Source: Oceanisphaera pacifica
GTDB taxonomy: Bacteria > Pseudomonadota > Gammaproteobacteria > Enterobacterales > Aeromonadaceae
Direction of reading: 5' to 3'
NCBI RefSeq assembly: GCF_017498065.1
Contig: NZ_JAGDFX010000007.1
Coordinates: 1-64,000 of the forward strand
DNA: 64,000 bases
In this document: positions 45,577 through 55,068 of the stretch, piece by piece
Numbering within the stretch: position 1 is the stretch's first letter
Layout: each line of letters begins with the position of its first letter
Translations under genes and position numbers: made by a program
The notes under the pieces: model-generated
Seen by the model: the letters and a program-made list of their open reading frames with translations, nothing else
The model's database searches: none
What the model was told of the DNA's origin: nothing

Positions 45577-45763
45577 CAATAAGGGCAAATACCAAGCTCT
45601 GTCGTCTTGCGGAGCAAGAAGCTTGCTCTTGTACGCCTTACACCTCACTCCTTACCATTGTTCCGTACCGCGTAACGCGATTAGCCGCTTCGCCTTGCCG
45701 TTATGCAATAATGAGGCTTATCGGTATTATTTTAGCGAAATCAAAACATAAGGAGCAATATTG

Positions 45764-46477
45764 GTGATGGATATCATAGTGATCTTAGGGCTGACCTTAT
45801 TAGCGGGCATGGCGATGCCCTTGGGGGCTTTTGTTGCCAGTAAAGACCATGTGTGGCCAAACTGGTTAGAGGATGAATTTCGTCATGGGGTGGCCGCCTT
45901 TGGGGGTGGAGCTTTATTGTCGGCGGTGGCCTTGGTGTTGGTGTCTGAGGGCACGGCTAAGTTGTCTTTAATGAGTGCTGTGTTGTGCTTTGTAGCCGGA
46001 GGCGCGGCATTTATGTTGCTTGATATTGTGCTGTATAAGCTAAACACGCCTGCTAGTCAGCTAGCGGCCATGTTGGCCGATTTTATTCCTGAATCGCTGG
46101 CGCTAGGGGCGGCTTTTGCTTTAGGTGGTATGGGCAATGCGTTATTACTGGCCATGTTAATGGCACTGCAGAATATGCCTGAGGGCTTTAATGCCTATCG
46201 CGAGTTGGGCGTGTCGGGGCGCTTTAAAGGCAGCAAAATTATTATTATCTTTGCGGTGATGGCGTTGCTAGGCCCAGTTGCAGGGCTATCGGGATATGTG
46301 TGGCTGGCGGATGCCCAGCTGTGGGTATCAGGCATTATGTTGTTTGCCGCGGGAGGTATTTTATATTCGGTATTTCAAGATATCGCGCCGCAAGCCGTGT
46401 TAGACAAGCATTGGGCACCGCCCATGGGGGCGGTACTGGGTTTTGTACTCGGGGTAGCCGGACACATGCTAGTTTAA
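45764..46477 (+). CDS. ZIP-family-like metal transporter
   Basis: A 236-238-residue inner-membrane protein with about eight membrane segments, resembling bacterial ZIP permeases for divalent metals. The membrane motifs DFIPESLALGAAF and ALQNMPEGFNAY occupy the positions of the ZIP metal-binding helices, but the usual histidines of HNxPEG and HEIPHE are missing (Gln and Asp instead). TTG 45761, GTG 45764 and ATG 45767 are all possible; AAGGAG spacing favours GTG. Substrate uncertain, and loss of the histidines may alter metal choice. Confidence 0.7.
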   Translation: MMDIIVILGLTLLAGMAMPLGAFVASKDHVWPNWLEDEFRHGVAAFGGGALLSAVALVLVSEGTAKLSLMSAVLCFVAGGAAFMLLDIVLYKLNTPASQLAAMLADFIPESLALGAAFALGGMGNALLLAMLMALQNMPEGFNAYRELGVSGRFKGSKIIIIFAVMALLGPVAGLSGYVWLADAQLWVSGIMLFAAGGILYSVFQDIAPQAVLDKHWAPPMGAVLGFVLGVAGHMLV

Positions 46478-46589
46478 TAAGAAGGTCGCAAGTCATGTAG
46501 TCGCTGCTTTAGCTGCGAAATGGTGCTCCCTTTATCCTCCCCTATGCCGCCTGTGAACGGGGTTAGCAGGCAGCTCGGTGCTTCAAGAG

Positions 46590-46690
46590 AGGTAACGGAG
46601 CTTGGCTTCCGCGACCGTGAAATGCCAGGGATGGCATTTCCCGAGCCCCCATGGATGGGTTTATGGCGTGTCGTGGAAGGTAAGTCTGTT
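46590..46690. repeat. second copy of the structured 7.5-kb repeat
   Basis: AAATGCCAGGGATGGCATTT (46620-46639) differs by one base from 7543-7562, with similar flanking sequence (CCGTG before, CGAGC-CC--ATGG after). It has no gene. An IS630-type end follows at 46715. Confidence 0.6.
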
Positions 46691-46714
46691 TCCTCTATGA
46701 TCCAGCTTTAAATC

Positions 46715-46741
46715 AGATCATATTTTTACTTAGATTGGTGT
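46715..46741. repeat. solo IS630-like terminal sequence
   Basis: Shares TTTACTTAGATTGGT with 161-187 but no transposase is adjacent. Probably a footprint or a MITE end. Confidence 0.5.
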
Positions 46742-46748
46742 TACATCT

Positions 46749-48593
46749 TTACCGATTTTTACACTTAACGCCCGAGGCTTGTTCTCTATGGTTGAGTACC
46801 TCGGGCATGGTTTCTAGGTGATCGGTCTCAAATAGGGTTTCTAACTCGGTACGCGCTTGGCGAGCGGTTTGAAAAAGTGCCGTTTCGTCATTGTAAAATT
46901 CATGTTGTTGCTGAAGTACCCGTTCGTCATGTTCACGAAAGCGCTGTAACCGTGCTTCTATCTGCGTCTCTTTTAGCCCTAAGCCTTGTAGCACCTGACG
47001 ACTCATCTCTAAGCTTGAGTGAAAGGTTTCGCGTATCGGGTTTACGCCTAAATCCCATAGTTTATGGACATGTTGACGGTTGCGTGCTCGGGCTATCACT
47101 TTCATTTTTGGGTAGCGCTTACGAATGGCTTGTGCCGTATGCAGGTTTATATCAGGGTCGTCGGTGGCAATAATAAAAAATTCGGCTTGCTCGGCTCCGG
47201 CACTGCGCAGCACGCCTGGGCGCAGTGGATCACCATAATAAATGGCAATATTGTCGAGACTGCGGGTAATGCTAATGGTGTCGACTTCGGTTTCAAAGGC
47301 CACAAAAGGCACCCGCTGGGCACGTAATACCCGAGTGATAATTTGTCCCATGCGGCCCATTCCCACAATCACGGCGCGAGGGTGATGATCGTCAACCTCT
47401 TCATATTCGGGTGGAACTTTAGGCGTAACCTGTGGGTGTGTTAAATGGCGTGATAACAATAATAAAATCAGCGGCGTTAGCGCCATCGACAAGGTAATGG
47501 CCATTACCAGCATATCGTGCAGCTGTGCATTAAACAGGGCGTTGTCTTTGGCTAAGCCAAATAATACAAAGGCAAACTCACCGCCAGCGGCCAGTAATAA
47601 CCCCAGTTTAAGGGCGCTAAGGGTGTCTAATTTGCCAATAAGTCGACCGACAAAGAAAAACAGCGGAAATTTAAGTGCCAATAAAAGCAATGCTAAGCCT
47701 ACGATAACAATGGGGTGCTCTACCAATAGGCTTAAGTCGGCACTCATACCTACACCAATAAAGAACAAGCCCAATAGTAAGCCTTTAAAGGGCTCTAACT
47801 GTGATTCTAATTCGTGGCGATATTCGGAGTCGGCTAACAGCATACCGGCTAAAAACGCCCCCAAAGCCATAGACACATGCGCCCATTCCATTAACCAGGC
47901 TGTGCCCATGACCACTAAGAGAGCGGTGGCTGTTGACACTTCTTGTAGGCCGGTTTTGGCCACAATGCGAAACACTGGTCGTAATAAGTAACGCCCACCT
48001 AATACGACCACGCCAATGCTGGCAGCAATTTGTAATAGGTGTGATCCGCCCTCGCCAGTGCTCACTTGCGCACTGCCTAAGGCAGGCACTAAGGCAATTA
48101 AAGGAATGGCGGCAATATCTTGAAACAGTAAAATAGCAAAGGCTTGGCGACCATGGGCGCTGCTCATTTCTTTGCGCTCCGCCAGCAGTTGCAGCCCCAT
48201 AGCGGTGGAGGATAAGGCTAAGCCAAAGCCCAAAATCAGTGCTGCCTGCCACGATTGGTTGAAAAGCTGCCAAGCGCCCAGTGCCAGTAATGTCCCGGTG
48301 AGCATCACTTGGGCTAAGCCTGCGCCAAATACTGCGCGGCGCATCACCCAAAGTCGGCGAGGTGAGAGCTCAAGGCCGATAATAAACATCAGCATCACCA
48401 CCCCCAGCTCCGAAAGCTGAGAAATACTTTCTGGCTCGTGGATAAGGCCTAATACTGAGGGGCCAATGAGTACGCCACCTAATAAGTAGCCTAAAACGGC
48501 ACCTAATTTTAGGCGCTTGGCCAGTGGTACCATGAGTACGGCGGTCAGCAAAAATATAACGCTGGCATGAAGTAAGCCACCGGTCTCAGACAT
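46749..48593 (-). CDS. Kef-type cation:proton antiporter (CPA2)
   Basis: A 614-residue K+/H+ antiporter-like protein with about 12 membrane segments (1-375), then a cytosolic TrkA-N domain from about 405 with nucleotide-binding VIVGMGRMGQ. The Q/D region FQDIAAIPL and LGLLLAAGGEFAF fit the KefB/KefC/YbaL group; no KefG/KefF ancillary gene is adjacent. The ATG at 48593 follows TAGGAG by five bases; an in-frame GTG lies two codons before. Likely to protect against electrophiles or pH stress. Confidence 0.85.
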   Translation of the reverse strand: MSETGGLLHASVIFLLTAVLMVPLAKRLKLGAVLGYLLGGVLIGPSVLGLIHEPESISQLSELGVVMLMFIIGLELSPRRLWVMRRAVFGAGLAQVMLTGTLLALGAWQLFNQSWQAALILGFGLALSSTAMGLQLLAERKEMSSAHGRQAFAILLFQDIAAIPLIALVPALGSAQVSTGEGGSHLLQIAASIGVVVLGGRYLLRPVFRIVAKTGLQEVSTATALLVVMGTAWLMEWAHVSMALGAFLAGMLLADSEYRHELESQLEPFKGLLLGLFFIGVGMSADLSLLVEHPIVIVGLALLLLALKFPLFFFVGRLIGKLDTLSALKLGLLLAAGGEFAFVLFGLAKDNALFNAQLHDMLVMAITLSMALTPLILLLLSRHLTHPQVTPKVPPEYEEVDDHHPRAVIVGMGRMGQIITRVLRAQRVPFVAFETEVDTISITRSLDNIAIYYGDPLRPGVLRSAGAEQAEFFIIATDDPDINLHTAQAIRKRYPKMKVIARARNRQHVHKLWDLGVNPIRETFHSSLEMSRQVLQGLGLKETQIEARLQRFREHDERVLQQQHEFYNDETALFQTARQARTELETLFETDHLETMPEVLNHREQASGVKCKNR

Positions 48594-48684
48594 GATCACT
48601 CCTAGGGATAAGGCGATAACTAACGGTTATTTAGAGTGTCGCACGCGGCTGTAAAAAAAGGAATACGATATAAACAGCGTTTGT

Positions 48685-48715
48685 CTGACGGTTGAAAGCT
48701 TATCGCTGAAAGCTC
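48685..48715. repeat. degenerate REP-like repeat
   Basis: CTGACGGTTGAAAGCTTATC and CTGAAAGCTC resemble the AGCTGACAGCT family; intergenic between divergent genes. Confidence 0.35.
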
Positions 48716-48774
48716 TTACGCTGTCTTATGCTTTCTTTAGCGCAGGTAGAATGTCAAAATAGGTTTTTTTATTG

Positions 48775-50760
48775 ATGAGGCTGATAGGCTTGGACGACGA
48801 CAGCACGCTTTCTGATCTGCCATCAACCCCCGTTGTTGAGCAAGCAAGCACCCCATTGGCCAGTCTTTTTACCGAACAAGGCCCCTTGGCAAAGGCCATT
48901 GATGGCTTTAAGCCCCGCCAAGCACAAGTGGATATGGCCGCCGCCGTCACTCAAGCGCTGCATGACAAGCAGCCGTTAGTGGTAGAAGCGGGCACAGGGA
49001 CGGGTAAAACCTATGCCTATTTGGCCCCTGTATTGGCGGCGGGCAAAAAGGTAGTGCTGAGTACTGGTTCTCGTAACCTGCAAGAGCAGCTGTTTCACCG
49101 TGACTTACCCACCTTGGTTAACGCCATGGCCTATCATCATCCGGTGGCCTTATTAAAAGGGCGAGCTAACTATTTGTGCATCGAGCGCTTAAATCTGCTA
49201 AACGACAGTGTGCCGCCTCTATCAGAAGCTGGTTTGGCGGACTTGCAGCGGGTACGCCGTTTTAAGCCCATGACGCACAGTGGCGATATTGGTGATATTC
49301 CGGGGCTATCTGAGCGTAGCGAAGTCTTGCCCTTAGTCACCAGCACCAACGATAACTGTTTGGGGCGAGAATGCAGCCATTATCAAGACTGTTACTTGGT
49401 CAAAGCCCGAGCCAATGCGCTAGAGGCGCAGGTGGTTGTGGTCAACCATCATTTGTTTTTTGCCGATATGGCGGTGCGGGATACGGGCTTTGGTCAGCTT
49501 ATTCCCGATGCCGATGCCTATATTTTGGATGAGGCCCATCAACTGCCAGATATTGCCGGTCAATACTTTGGGCAAAGCCAGTCTAGCCGTCAGTTATTGG
49601 ATTTGGCGCGAGACTTGCGAGTAGCGCAAAAAGTTGAAGCCAAAGACATGGCACAAATTAGTAAAGTGGCCGATCAAATCGAGCGCTATGCCCAAGACTT
49701 AAGGCTGACCTTTGGTTACGACAGCCAGCGAGGGCAATTACGCCCCATGCTCGCTAAGCCCGAAGTGAAACATGCCCTTGAGCGATTAAATGAGAGTTTA
49801 GCTTTTTGTTATGAGGTGCTGAAGCTGGCGCTTGGGCGTGGTGAGCAACTTGATCAATGCTTTGAGCGCTTGGTAAGTTTGCGCACGCAATTAGAGGCGG
49901 TCACCAAGGTTGAAGAAGACGGCTATTCATATTGGTTTGAAAGCACGCGTTTACATATTAGCTTTCATAAAACGCCTTTGTCAGTCGCAGAGCGCTTTTC
50001 AACTGAGCTTGCCAAAGAATCGGTAAGCTGGATATTTACCTCCGCCACCTTAGCGGTAGGCAACAGTTTTCATCACTTTTGTACCGACATGGGGCTCGCT
50101 CACGCCCGTACCTTGCAATTAGACAGCCCTTTTGATTATTCTCGCCAGTCGCGTTTATGCGTGCCACGCTATTTACCGCCCACTCATGCTCGGCAAAGGG
50201 GGCGTTGGCTTGCTGAAACGCTCACCGATACCTTAGCCGCCGTACCCGGAGGCAGTTTCTTTTTGTGCACCAGCTATAAGGTGATGAATGAGGTGGCCGA
50301 GGTGTTGCGCCTAAGTTTAGCTCGCACCGTATTAGTGCAGGGCGAAGATAATAAAGTACGATTATTAGAAAGGTTTAGCCAAGATGGTCGGGCGGTATTA
50401 GTGGCCACCAGCAGCTTTTGGGAAGGTATAGATGTGCGAGGGCATGCATTGCAGTGTGTGATCATCGATAAGTTGCCCTTTAGTACCCCAGACGATCCAC
50501 TATTAAGCGCGCGCCTTGATGATTGTCGCCGTAAAGGCGAAGACGGTTTTGCTAAGGTGCAGCTCCCCAAAGCCATTATTACCTTAAAGCAGGGCGTGGG
50601 GCGTTTGATCCGAGATGTAGCCGATAATGGCGTATTAGTGATCACCGACGACCGCTTAGTTAATCGCGCCTATGGCGCCGATTTTATTAGTAGCCTACCT
50701 GCTATGCCGCGTACGCGTAGCTTGCAGCAGGTGGCCGAATTTTTATCTACCTTGGAGTAA
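48775..50760 (+). CDS. yoaA: XPD/DinG-family DNA helicase YoaA
   Basis: A 661-residue SF2 helicase with an iron-sulfur domain; E. coli YoaA works with HolC in repair of blocked replication forks. Walker A EAGTGTGKTYAYLAP, DEAH in ILDEAHQLPD, and four Fe-S cysteines (YLC, NDNCLGREC, DC). The C-terminal QGVGRLIRD is motif VI. TTG at 48772 is followed by ATG at 48775; neither has a strong ribosome site. The N-terminus is about 20 residues longer than E. coli's. tsaB follows after five bases. Confidence 0.92.
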   Translation: MRLIGLDDDSTLSDLPSTPVVEQASTPLASLFTEQGPLAKAIDGFKPRQAQVDMAAAVTQALHDKQPLVVEAGTGTGKTYAYLAPVLAAGKKVVLSTGSRNLQEQLFHRDLPTLVNAMAYHHPVALLKGRANYLCIERLNLLNDSVPPLSEAGLADLQRVRRFKPMTHSGDIGDIPGLSERSEVLPLVTSTNDNCLGRECSHYQDCYLVKARANALEAQVVVVNHHLFFADMAVRDTGFGQLIPDADAYILDEAHQLPDIAGQYFGQSQSSRQLLDLARDLRVAQKVEAKDMAQISKVADQIERYAQDLRLTFGYDSQRGQLRPMLAKPEVKHALERLNESLAFCYEVLKLALGRGEQLDQCFERLVSLRTQLEAVTKVEEDGYSYWFESTRLHISFHKTPLSVAERFSTELAKESVSWIFTSATLAVGNSFHHFCTDMGLAHARTLQLDSPFDYSRQSRLCVPRYLPPTHARQRGRWLAETLTDTLAAVPGGSFFLCTSYKVMNEVAEVLRLSLARTVLVQGEDNKVRLLERFSQDGRAVLVATSSFWEGIDVRGHALQCVIIDKLPFSTPDDPLLSARLDDCRRKGEDGFAKVQLPKAIITLKQGVGRLIRDVADNGVLVITDDRLVNRAYGADFISSLPAMPRTRSLQQVAEFLSTLE

Positions 50761-50765
50761 TACCC

Positions 50766-51452
50766 ATGAGTCGAATACTGGCCATTGATACTGCCACTGA
50801 AGCCTGCTCTGCTGCATTGTGGCAAGACGGCGCTGTATTAAGCCGTTATCAGGTGGCGCCTCGGGGACATACCGATTTAATCTTACCCATGGTGGCCGAG
50901 CTGTTAGCCGAAAGTGAATTAAGCTTACAAGATTTGGATGGCTTAGCCTTTGGCCGAGGGCCTGGCTCCTTTACTGGGGTGCGCATTACCCTAGGGGTGG
51001 CACAGGGCTTGGCCTTTGGCGCTAATTTACCTTTGTTAGGCGTGTCTAACTTGCAGGCGCTGGCACAAGGGGCGCACCGAGTGTGTGGCGCCGAACAAGC
51101 ATTAAGTGCCATTGATGCGCGCATGGGGGAAATTTACGTTGGCGGTTTTGCATTCAAGCAAGGGCTGATGGTAGAGCATTGGCCAGAGCAAGTGTTAACA
51201 CCTGAGCGATTTTTAGAACAAACTCAACAAGATCACTGGAATGATGGGGTGGGATCAGGGTTTGTGACCTATCCTGCACTGGCCACACGCGTTAACACTG
51301 TTTGTGAGGCGCACCCATATCCTGATGCACAAGATTTATTACCGCAAGCCTTGGCATTATACCAAGCAGGACTTGGCGTGGATGCCGCGGATGCTCAGCC
51401 CGTATATTTAAGAGATACAGTGACTTGGCAGAAGCTGCCGGGCCGAGAATAG
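50766..51452 (+). CDS. tsaB: tRNA threonylcarbamoyladenosine biosynthesis protein TsaB
   Basis: Dimerisation partner of TsaD in forming t6A37 of ANN-decoding tRNAs; essential in E. coli. The 228-residue ASKHA-fold protein shows ILAIDTATEACSAALW and GRGPGSFTGVRI. The yoaA-tsaB order is conserved with E. coli. The start lies five bases after yoaA, so they are probably one transcript. Confidence 0.95.
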   Translation: MSRILAIDTATEACSAALWQDGAVLSRYQVAPRGHTDLILPMVAELLAESELSLQDLDGLAFGRGPGSFTGVRITLGVAQGLAFGANLPLLGVSNLQALAQGAHRVCGAEQALSAIDARMGEIYVGGFAFKQGLMVEHWPEQVLTPERFLEQTQQDHWNDGVGSGFVTYPALATRVNTVCEAHPYPDAQDLLPQALALYQAGLGVDAADAQPVYLRDTVTWQKLPGRE

Positions 51453-51460
51453 GAGCCGAT

Positions 51461-51607
51461 GTGGTTATATTTTCTATGAGGCGGCGTCAAGAAAACGATA
51501 AGCCGCTGTTTTATATGCAGCGACCCTACCACCGTAGTTTGCACTATCGTCGCCGACGCAGGCGTAATAATCAGCGGCACCTAAGGTTGTGGCATCGCCG
51601 AAAATAG
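51461..51607 (+). CDS. possible arginine-rich 48-residue protein
   Basis: A GTG at 51461 lies five bases past AGGAG, which itself overlaps the tsaB stop. The frame encodes a very basic 48-residue peptide containing SMRRRQ, HYRRRRRRNNQRH and a RRK end, about 15 arginines. An overlapping ATG at 51459 gives only six codons; an in-frame ATG lies at 51476. No family recognised; it could be a nucleic-acid-binding peptide or spurious. Confidence 0.35.
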   Translation: MVIFSMRRRQENDKPLFYMQRPYHRSLHYRRRRRRNNQRHLRLWHRRK

Positions 51608-51766
51608 TACAAAAATCACCGATCTATGTTAAATTTAATGCATTATACTGTGGATTTGTATTTATTTTTAGAGTAAAAGCTTTAATGTATGGGCTAGCGA
51701 ATAAGTAGGGCATGTTAATGACGGTTGAACATGCTAAGCCTTTTTGTCTTATTTCAGGAGATTGAT

Positions 51767-53485
51767 ATGGAAAACATCCAATCTGGTCCCACACCGACTC
51801 CCTTTGTGGATAAGCCTTGGCTACAGCGTTATCCAAAAGATGTGCCCGCCGACATTGATACTGATGCGTTTACCTCTTTGCTTGATATGTTTGAGCAAGG
51901 AATAAAAGACTACTCTGAACAGCCGGCTTACCATAACTTTGGCCAGAGCCTGAGCTATGGTGAGTTAGATAGCTTGTCTCGCGACTTTGCGGCCTACCTG
52001 CAACAAGCGTTAAAACTCAAAACTGGGGACCGCATCGCCTTAATGATGCCGAACCTGTTGCAATATCCCGTGTGTTTATTTGGGGCCTTGCGTGCCGGGT
52101 TAGTGGTGGTAAACGTTAATCCTTTGTATACGGCGCGCGAGCTTAGGTACCAACTGAGAGATGCCAAAGTTGACACCATAGTGATAGTGGAGAACTTTGC
52201 TAGTACCTTAACCGAAGTGCTTAAAGACACGCCCGTCAACAATGTGATTTTAACTCGCATGGGCGACCATTTAGGAGTGCTTAAAGGCGCCTTACTTAAT
52301 TTTGTGGTGAAGCATGTTAAAAAGCTGGTGCCCGATTACCACCTACCTAGACATATTCGCTATAAAACGGTATTAAAAAAAGGGCAGGGGCTGCGTTATA
52401 ACCGACCTAAGCTTAACGGCGATGATTTGGCATTTTTGCAATATACCGGGGGCACCACTGGGCGCTCTAAAGGTGCCATGTTAAGTCATCGCAATATGTT
52501 GGCGAACGTTGAACAAGCCTTAGGTGTATATGGGCCAGTGCTCAGCATGGGTAAAGAAAAAGTGGTAACGGCACTGCCGCTATACCATGTGTTTGCACTG
52601 ACGGTTAATGGTTTGCTATTTTTTCGCATTGGTGCACAAAACTTGCTGGTAACCAACCCCAGAGATATACCCGGCTTTGTTAAAGAGCTGAAAGGTTATG
52701 ACTTTAGCTGTATTACTGGGGTGAATACCTTATTTAATGCGTTGGTAAACAACGATGATTTTCAGCAACATGACTTTAAAAGTTTAAAGCTGACCATAGG
52801 TGGCGGTATGTCGGTACAACGGGTGGTGGCAGAACGCTGGCAATCCATTACTGGCAGTCGATTATTAGAAGGCTATGGCTTAACCGAGTGCTCACCGCTG
52901 GTAACTGTTTGCCCCTATGATATGGACGGTTATAACGGCTCCATTGGCTTGCCGGTGTGCTCAACCGATGTGCGTTTGGTCGATGATAATGACCAAGAAA
53001 TAACGCTTACTCATACTCCTGGCGAAATGGAAGTGAAAGGCCCGCAAGTGATGAGTGGTTATTGGCAAAATGAAGAAACAGAAGGGGATACCCCCGACAG
53101 TCCTTTTCATGAGGGTTGGTTGCGCACCGGTGATATTGCCACCATAGATGAGCAAGGCTTTTTAACCATAGTGGATCGCAAAAAGGACATGATTTTAGTC
53201 TCGGGCTTTAATGTGTTCCCAAATGAAGTAGAAGGCGTGGCCATGCAGCATGATGCGGTATTAGAAGCCGCCGCCGTAGGGGTTGAGCAAGATGACGGTG
53301 AGCTGGTGAAGTTGGTGGTGGTGGTAAAGCCCAATAAATCGCTGACTGAGCAAGAGATTAAGGCCCATTGCCGTCAATATCTTACTGCCTATAAGGTACC
53401 TAAAGTGATAGAATTTAGGGACGAATTGCCTAAAACGAATGTCGGTAAAATATTACGCCGAGAGCTAAGAGACTCAGCCCAGTAG
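51767..53485 (+). CDS. fadD: long-chain acyl-CoA synthetase
   Basis: Activates imported long-chain fatty acids to acyl-CoA with ATP at the inner membrane, feeding beta-oxidation. The 572-residue reading from the ATG at 51767 (CAGGAG upstream) has the AMP-binding signature [13 protein letters not shown] (226-238), the YGLTECSP motif and the FACS motif with DRKKDMI near the C-terminus. The frame extends upstream to 51725. fadR, its expected regulator, is in the window at 58946, but I could not see a convincing FadR operator. Confidence 0.94.
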   Translation: MENIQSGPTPTPFVDKPWLQRYPKDVPADIDTDAFTSLLDMFEQGIKDYSEQPAYHNFGQSLSYGELDSLSRDFAAYLQQALKLKTGDRIALMMPNLLQYPVCLFGALRAGLVVVNVNPLYTARELRYQLRDAKVDTIVIVENFASTLTEVLKDTPVNNVILTRMGDHLGVLKGALLNFVVKHVKKLVPDYHLPRHIRYKTVLKKGQGLRYNRPKLNGDDLAFLQYTGGTTGRSKGAMLSHRNMLANVEQALGVYGPVLSMGKEKVVTALPLYHVFALTVNGLLFFRIGAQNLLVTNPRDIPGFVKELKGYDFSCITGVNTLFNALVNNDDFQQHDFKSLKLTIGGGMSVQRVVAERWQSITGSRLLEGYGLTECSPLVTVCPYDMDGYNGSIGLPVCSTDVRLVDDNDQEITLTHTPGEMEVKGPQVMSGYWQNEETEGDTPDSPFHEGWLRTGDIATIDEQGFLTIVDRKKDMILVSGFNVFPNEVEGVAMQHDAVLEAAAVGVEQDDGELVKLVVVVKPNKSLTEQEIKAHCRQYLTAYKVPKVIEFRDELPKTNVGKILRRELRDSAQ

Positions 53486-53504
53486 ACTGACTCTGTTAGC
53501 AAGC

Positions 53505-53542
53505 GGCTAAAATCCTGGGCTATTTGCTCGGGGTTTTTATTT
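53505..53542 (+). terminator. weak terminator between fadD and rnd
   Basis: CTGGGC and GCTCGG pair with two GU pairs around TATTT, followed by GGTTTTTATTTT. Confidence 0.45.
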
Positions 53543-53563
53543 TACCGCTCACACTGAGTACTC

Positions 53564-54658
53564 ATGACTTATACACTGATCACCGATAATCAACACCTTA
53601 TTGAAGCCTGTCATACCGATGCCACCGTGCTGGCGCTTGATACCGAGTTTATTCGCACGCGCACTTTTTATGCCAAACCCGGTTTATACCAGTTATTTGA
53701 TGGCCAAAATACGCTATTAATTGACCCTATTGCTGTGTCTGACTTATCTCCTTTATGGCGCTTACTCCATGATCCAAAAAGGGTGTCCATTTTGCATTCT
53801 GGCAGTGAAGACATTGAGCTATTACATCAGCAAAGTGGCGCCATACCAGCACAAGTGCATGACACGCAATTGGCGGCTGCCTTTTTAGGCTTAGGCAGTC
53901 AATTGGGTTTTGCCCCTTTAGTAGAAAAGTTACTGGGAGTGAGTTTAGATAAAGCCCATAGCCGTACCGATTGGCTGGCGCGGCCTTTGTCGAATGAGCA
54001 GCTCAATTATGCCGCTGATGATGTCATTTACCTATATCCGCTCTATCAAAAATTAATGGAGCAATTAGCAGAAAAAGGCCTGACGGAGTGGTTTGAACAA
54101 GAGTGTACCCGTGTGGCTCATAAGCGAGTGCAGGCGGTTGACCCCAATCTTGTCTATCAAGATATGAAATACGCGTGGACGCTAGACAGACAAGGGCTGG
54201 CCATTTTACAAGCGCTGTGTGCGTGGCGATTAACCGAAGCGCGCCGTCGCGACTTGGCCATTAACTTTGTGGTAAAAGAAGCCCATTTGTTGCGCATTGC
54301 CGAGCGGGCACCCAAGACGATGGATGATTTGGCTAAACTTGAGCTGGCACCCATGGAAATACGCCGCCACGGCACGACCTTGCTGAAGCTGGTACAAGCT
54401 GCATTAGCGGATCCAGAGCGCTGGCCGCAGCCCGTTACAAGGCTGATTGATTACCCTGATTATAAAGCCGAGCTGTCTCGCATTCGCTCTTTGATTAATG
54501 CAACAGGAGAGCAAGCAGGGATCCCCGGCGACGTGATCGCCTCTAAGCGGATGATCCACCAATATTTAAGTTGGAAGTGGCGCTTTAACGAAAGTGAGCA
54601 CATGACCCCGACCTTATTAACAGGCTGGCGCAAAGAGCTACTAGGCACCAAGCTTTAA
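53564..54658 (+). CDS. rnd: ribonuclease D
   Basis: A 3'-5' exoribonuclease for tRNA and other stable-RNA 3' trimming, 364 residues. DEDD motifs: LALDTEFIRTRT (Asp, Glu), HSGSEDIELL (Asp) and YAADDVIYLYPLY (Tyr-Asp). The C-terminal HRDC domains are present (about 215-355). fadD-rnd-min order matches E. coli. Ribosome site weak (GAGTACTC). Confidence 0.94.
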   Translation: MTYTLITDNQHLIEACHTDATVLALDTEFIRTRTFYAKPGLYQLFDGQNTLLIDPIAVSDLSPLWRLLHDPKRVSILHSGSEDIELLHQQSGAIPAQVHDTQLAAAFLGLGSQLGFAPLVEKLLGVSLDKAHSRTDWLARPLSNEQLNYAADDVIYLYPLYQKLMEQLAEKGLTEWFEQECTRVAHKRVQAVDPNLVYQDMKYAWTLDRQGLAILQALCAWRLTEARRRDLAINFVVKEAHLLRIAERAPKTMDDLAKLELAPMEIRRHGTTLLKLVQAALADPERWPQPVTRLIDYPDYKAELSRIRSLINATGEQAGIPGDVIASKRMIHQYLSWKWRFNESEHMTPTLLTGWRKELLGTKL

Positions 54659-54710
54659 AGAAGTGCTGTACGGAAACATGAGGCGTACCGCCTTGTTTAA
54701 GCTTGGCGCG

Positions 54711-54779
54711 GCCTCTACATGTATGTTTAGGGTTGGTTTAAACTGAAAGCTGACGGCTGACGGCTGACAGCTTTCAGTT
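54711..54779. repeat. REP-like hairpin and MITE-end repeat
   Basis: GCGGCCTCTACATGTATG and GTTTAGGGTTGGTTT recur from 45328, followed by AACTGAAAGCTG (54740) and its inverse CAGCTTTCAGTT (to 54779) with CTGACGG repeats in the loop. It lies between convergent rnd and minE. Confidence 0.65.
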
Positions 54780-54795
54780 CGGCGCTGCCCTTACG

Positions 54796-55062
54796 CTACT
54801 TCTCTTCCCCTTCGGGAAACATAATATTCAGCTCTAATACCGACAGGTTGTCACCTTTTTGATCGAGTTGTACTGAGATCTGATCAATATCAATATCCAC
54901 GTACTTACGAATAACCGTTAAAATATCTTGCTGCATTTGCGGCAGATAATCAGGTGTATCCCGCTGGCTTCGTTCGTGGGCAACAATAATTTGTAAGCGC
55001 TCTTTGGCAAGCTGAGCACTGTTTTTATTTTTTTTAGAGCGAAAATAGCCCAATAAAGACAT
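54796..55062 (-). CDS. minE: cell division topological specificity factor MinE
   Basis: Stimulates MinD ATPase and drives pole-to-pole oscillation so that MinC blocks division only away from midcell. The 88 residues have the N-terminal amphipathic LLGYFRSKKN, the anti-MinCD helix (AKERLQIIVAHERSQR) and the dimeric topological domain. It starts six bases after minD ends. Confidence 0.97.
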   Translation of the reverse strand: MSLLGYFRSKKNKNSAQLAKERLQIIVAHERSQRDTPDYLPQMQQDILTVIRKYVDIDIDQISVQLDQKGDNLSVLELNIMFPEGEEK

Positions 55063-55068
55063 AGTGAC

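Noticed and set aside
47785-48351. 188-codon minus-strand frame inside the Kef-type antiporter gene
   Set aside because: Same strand, different frame from a clear membrane-transporter gene; basic, non-family product typical of a frame shadow.
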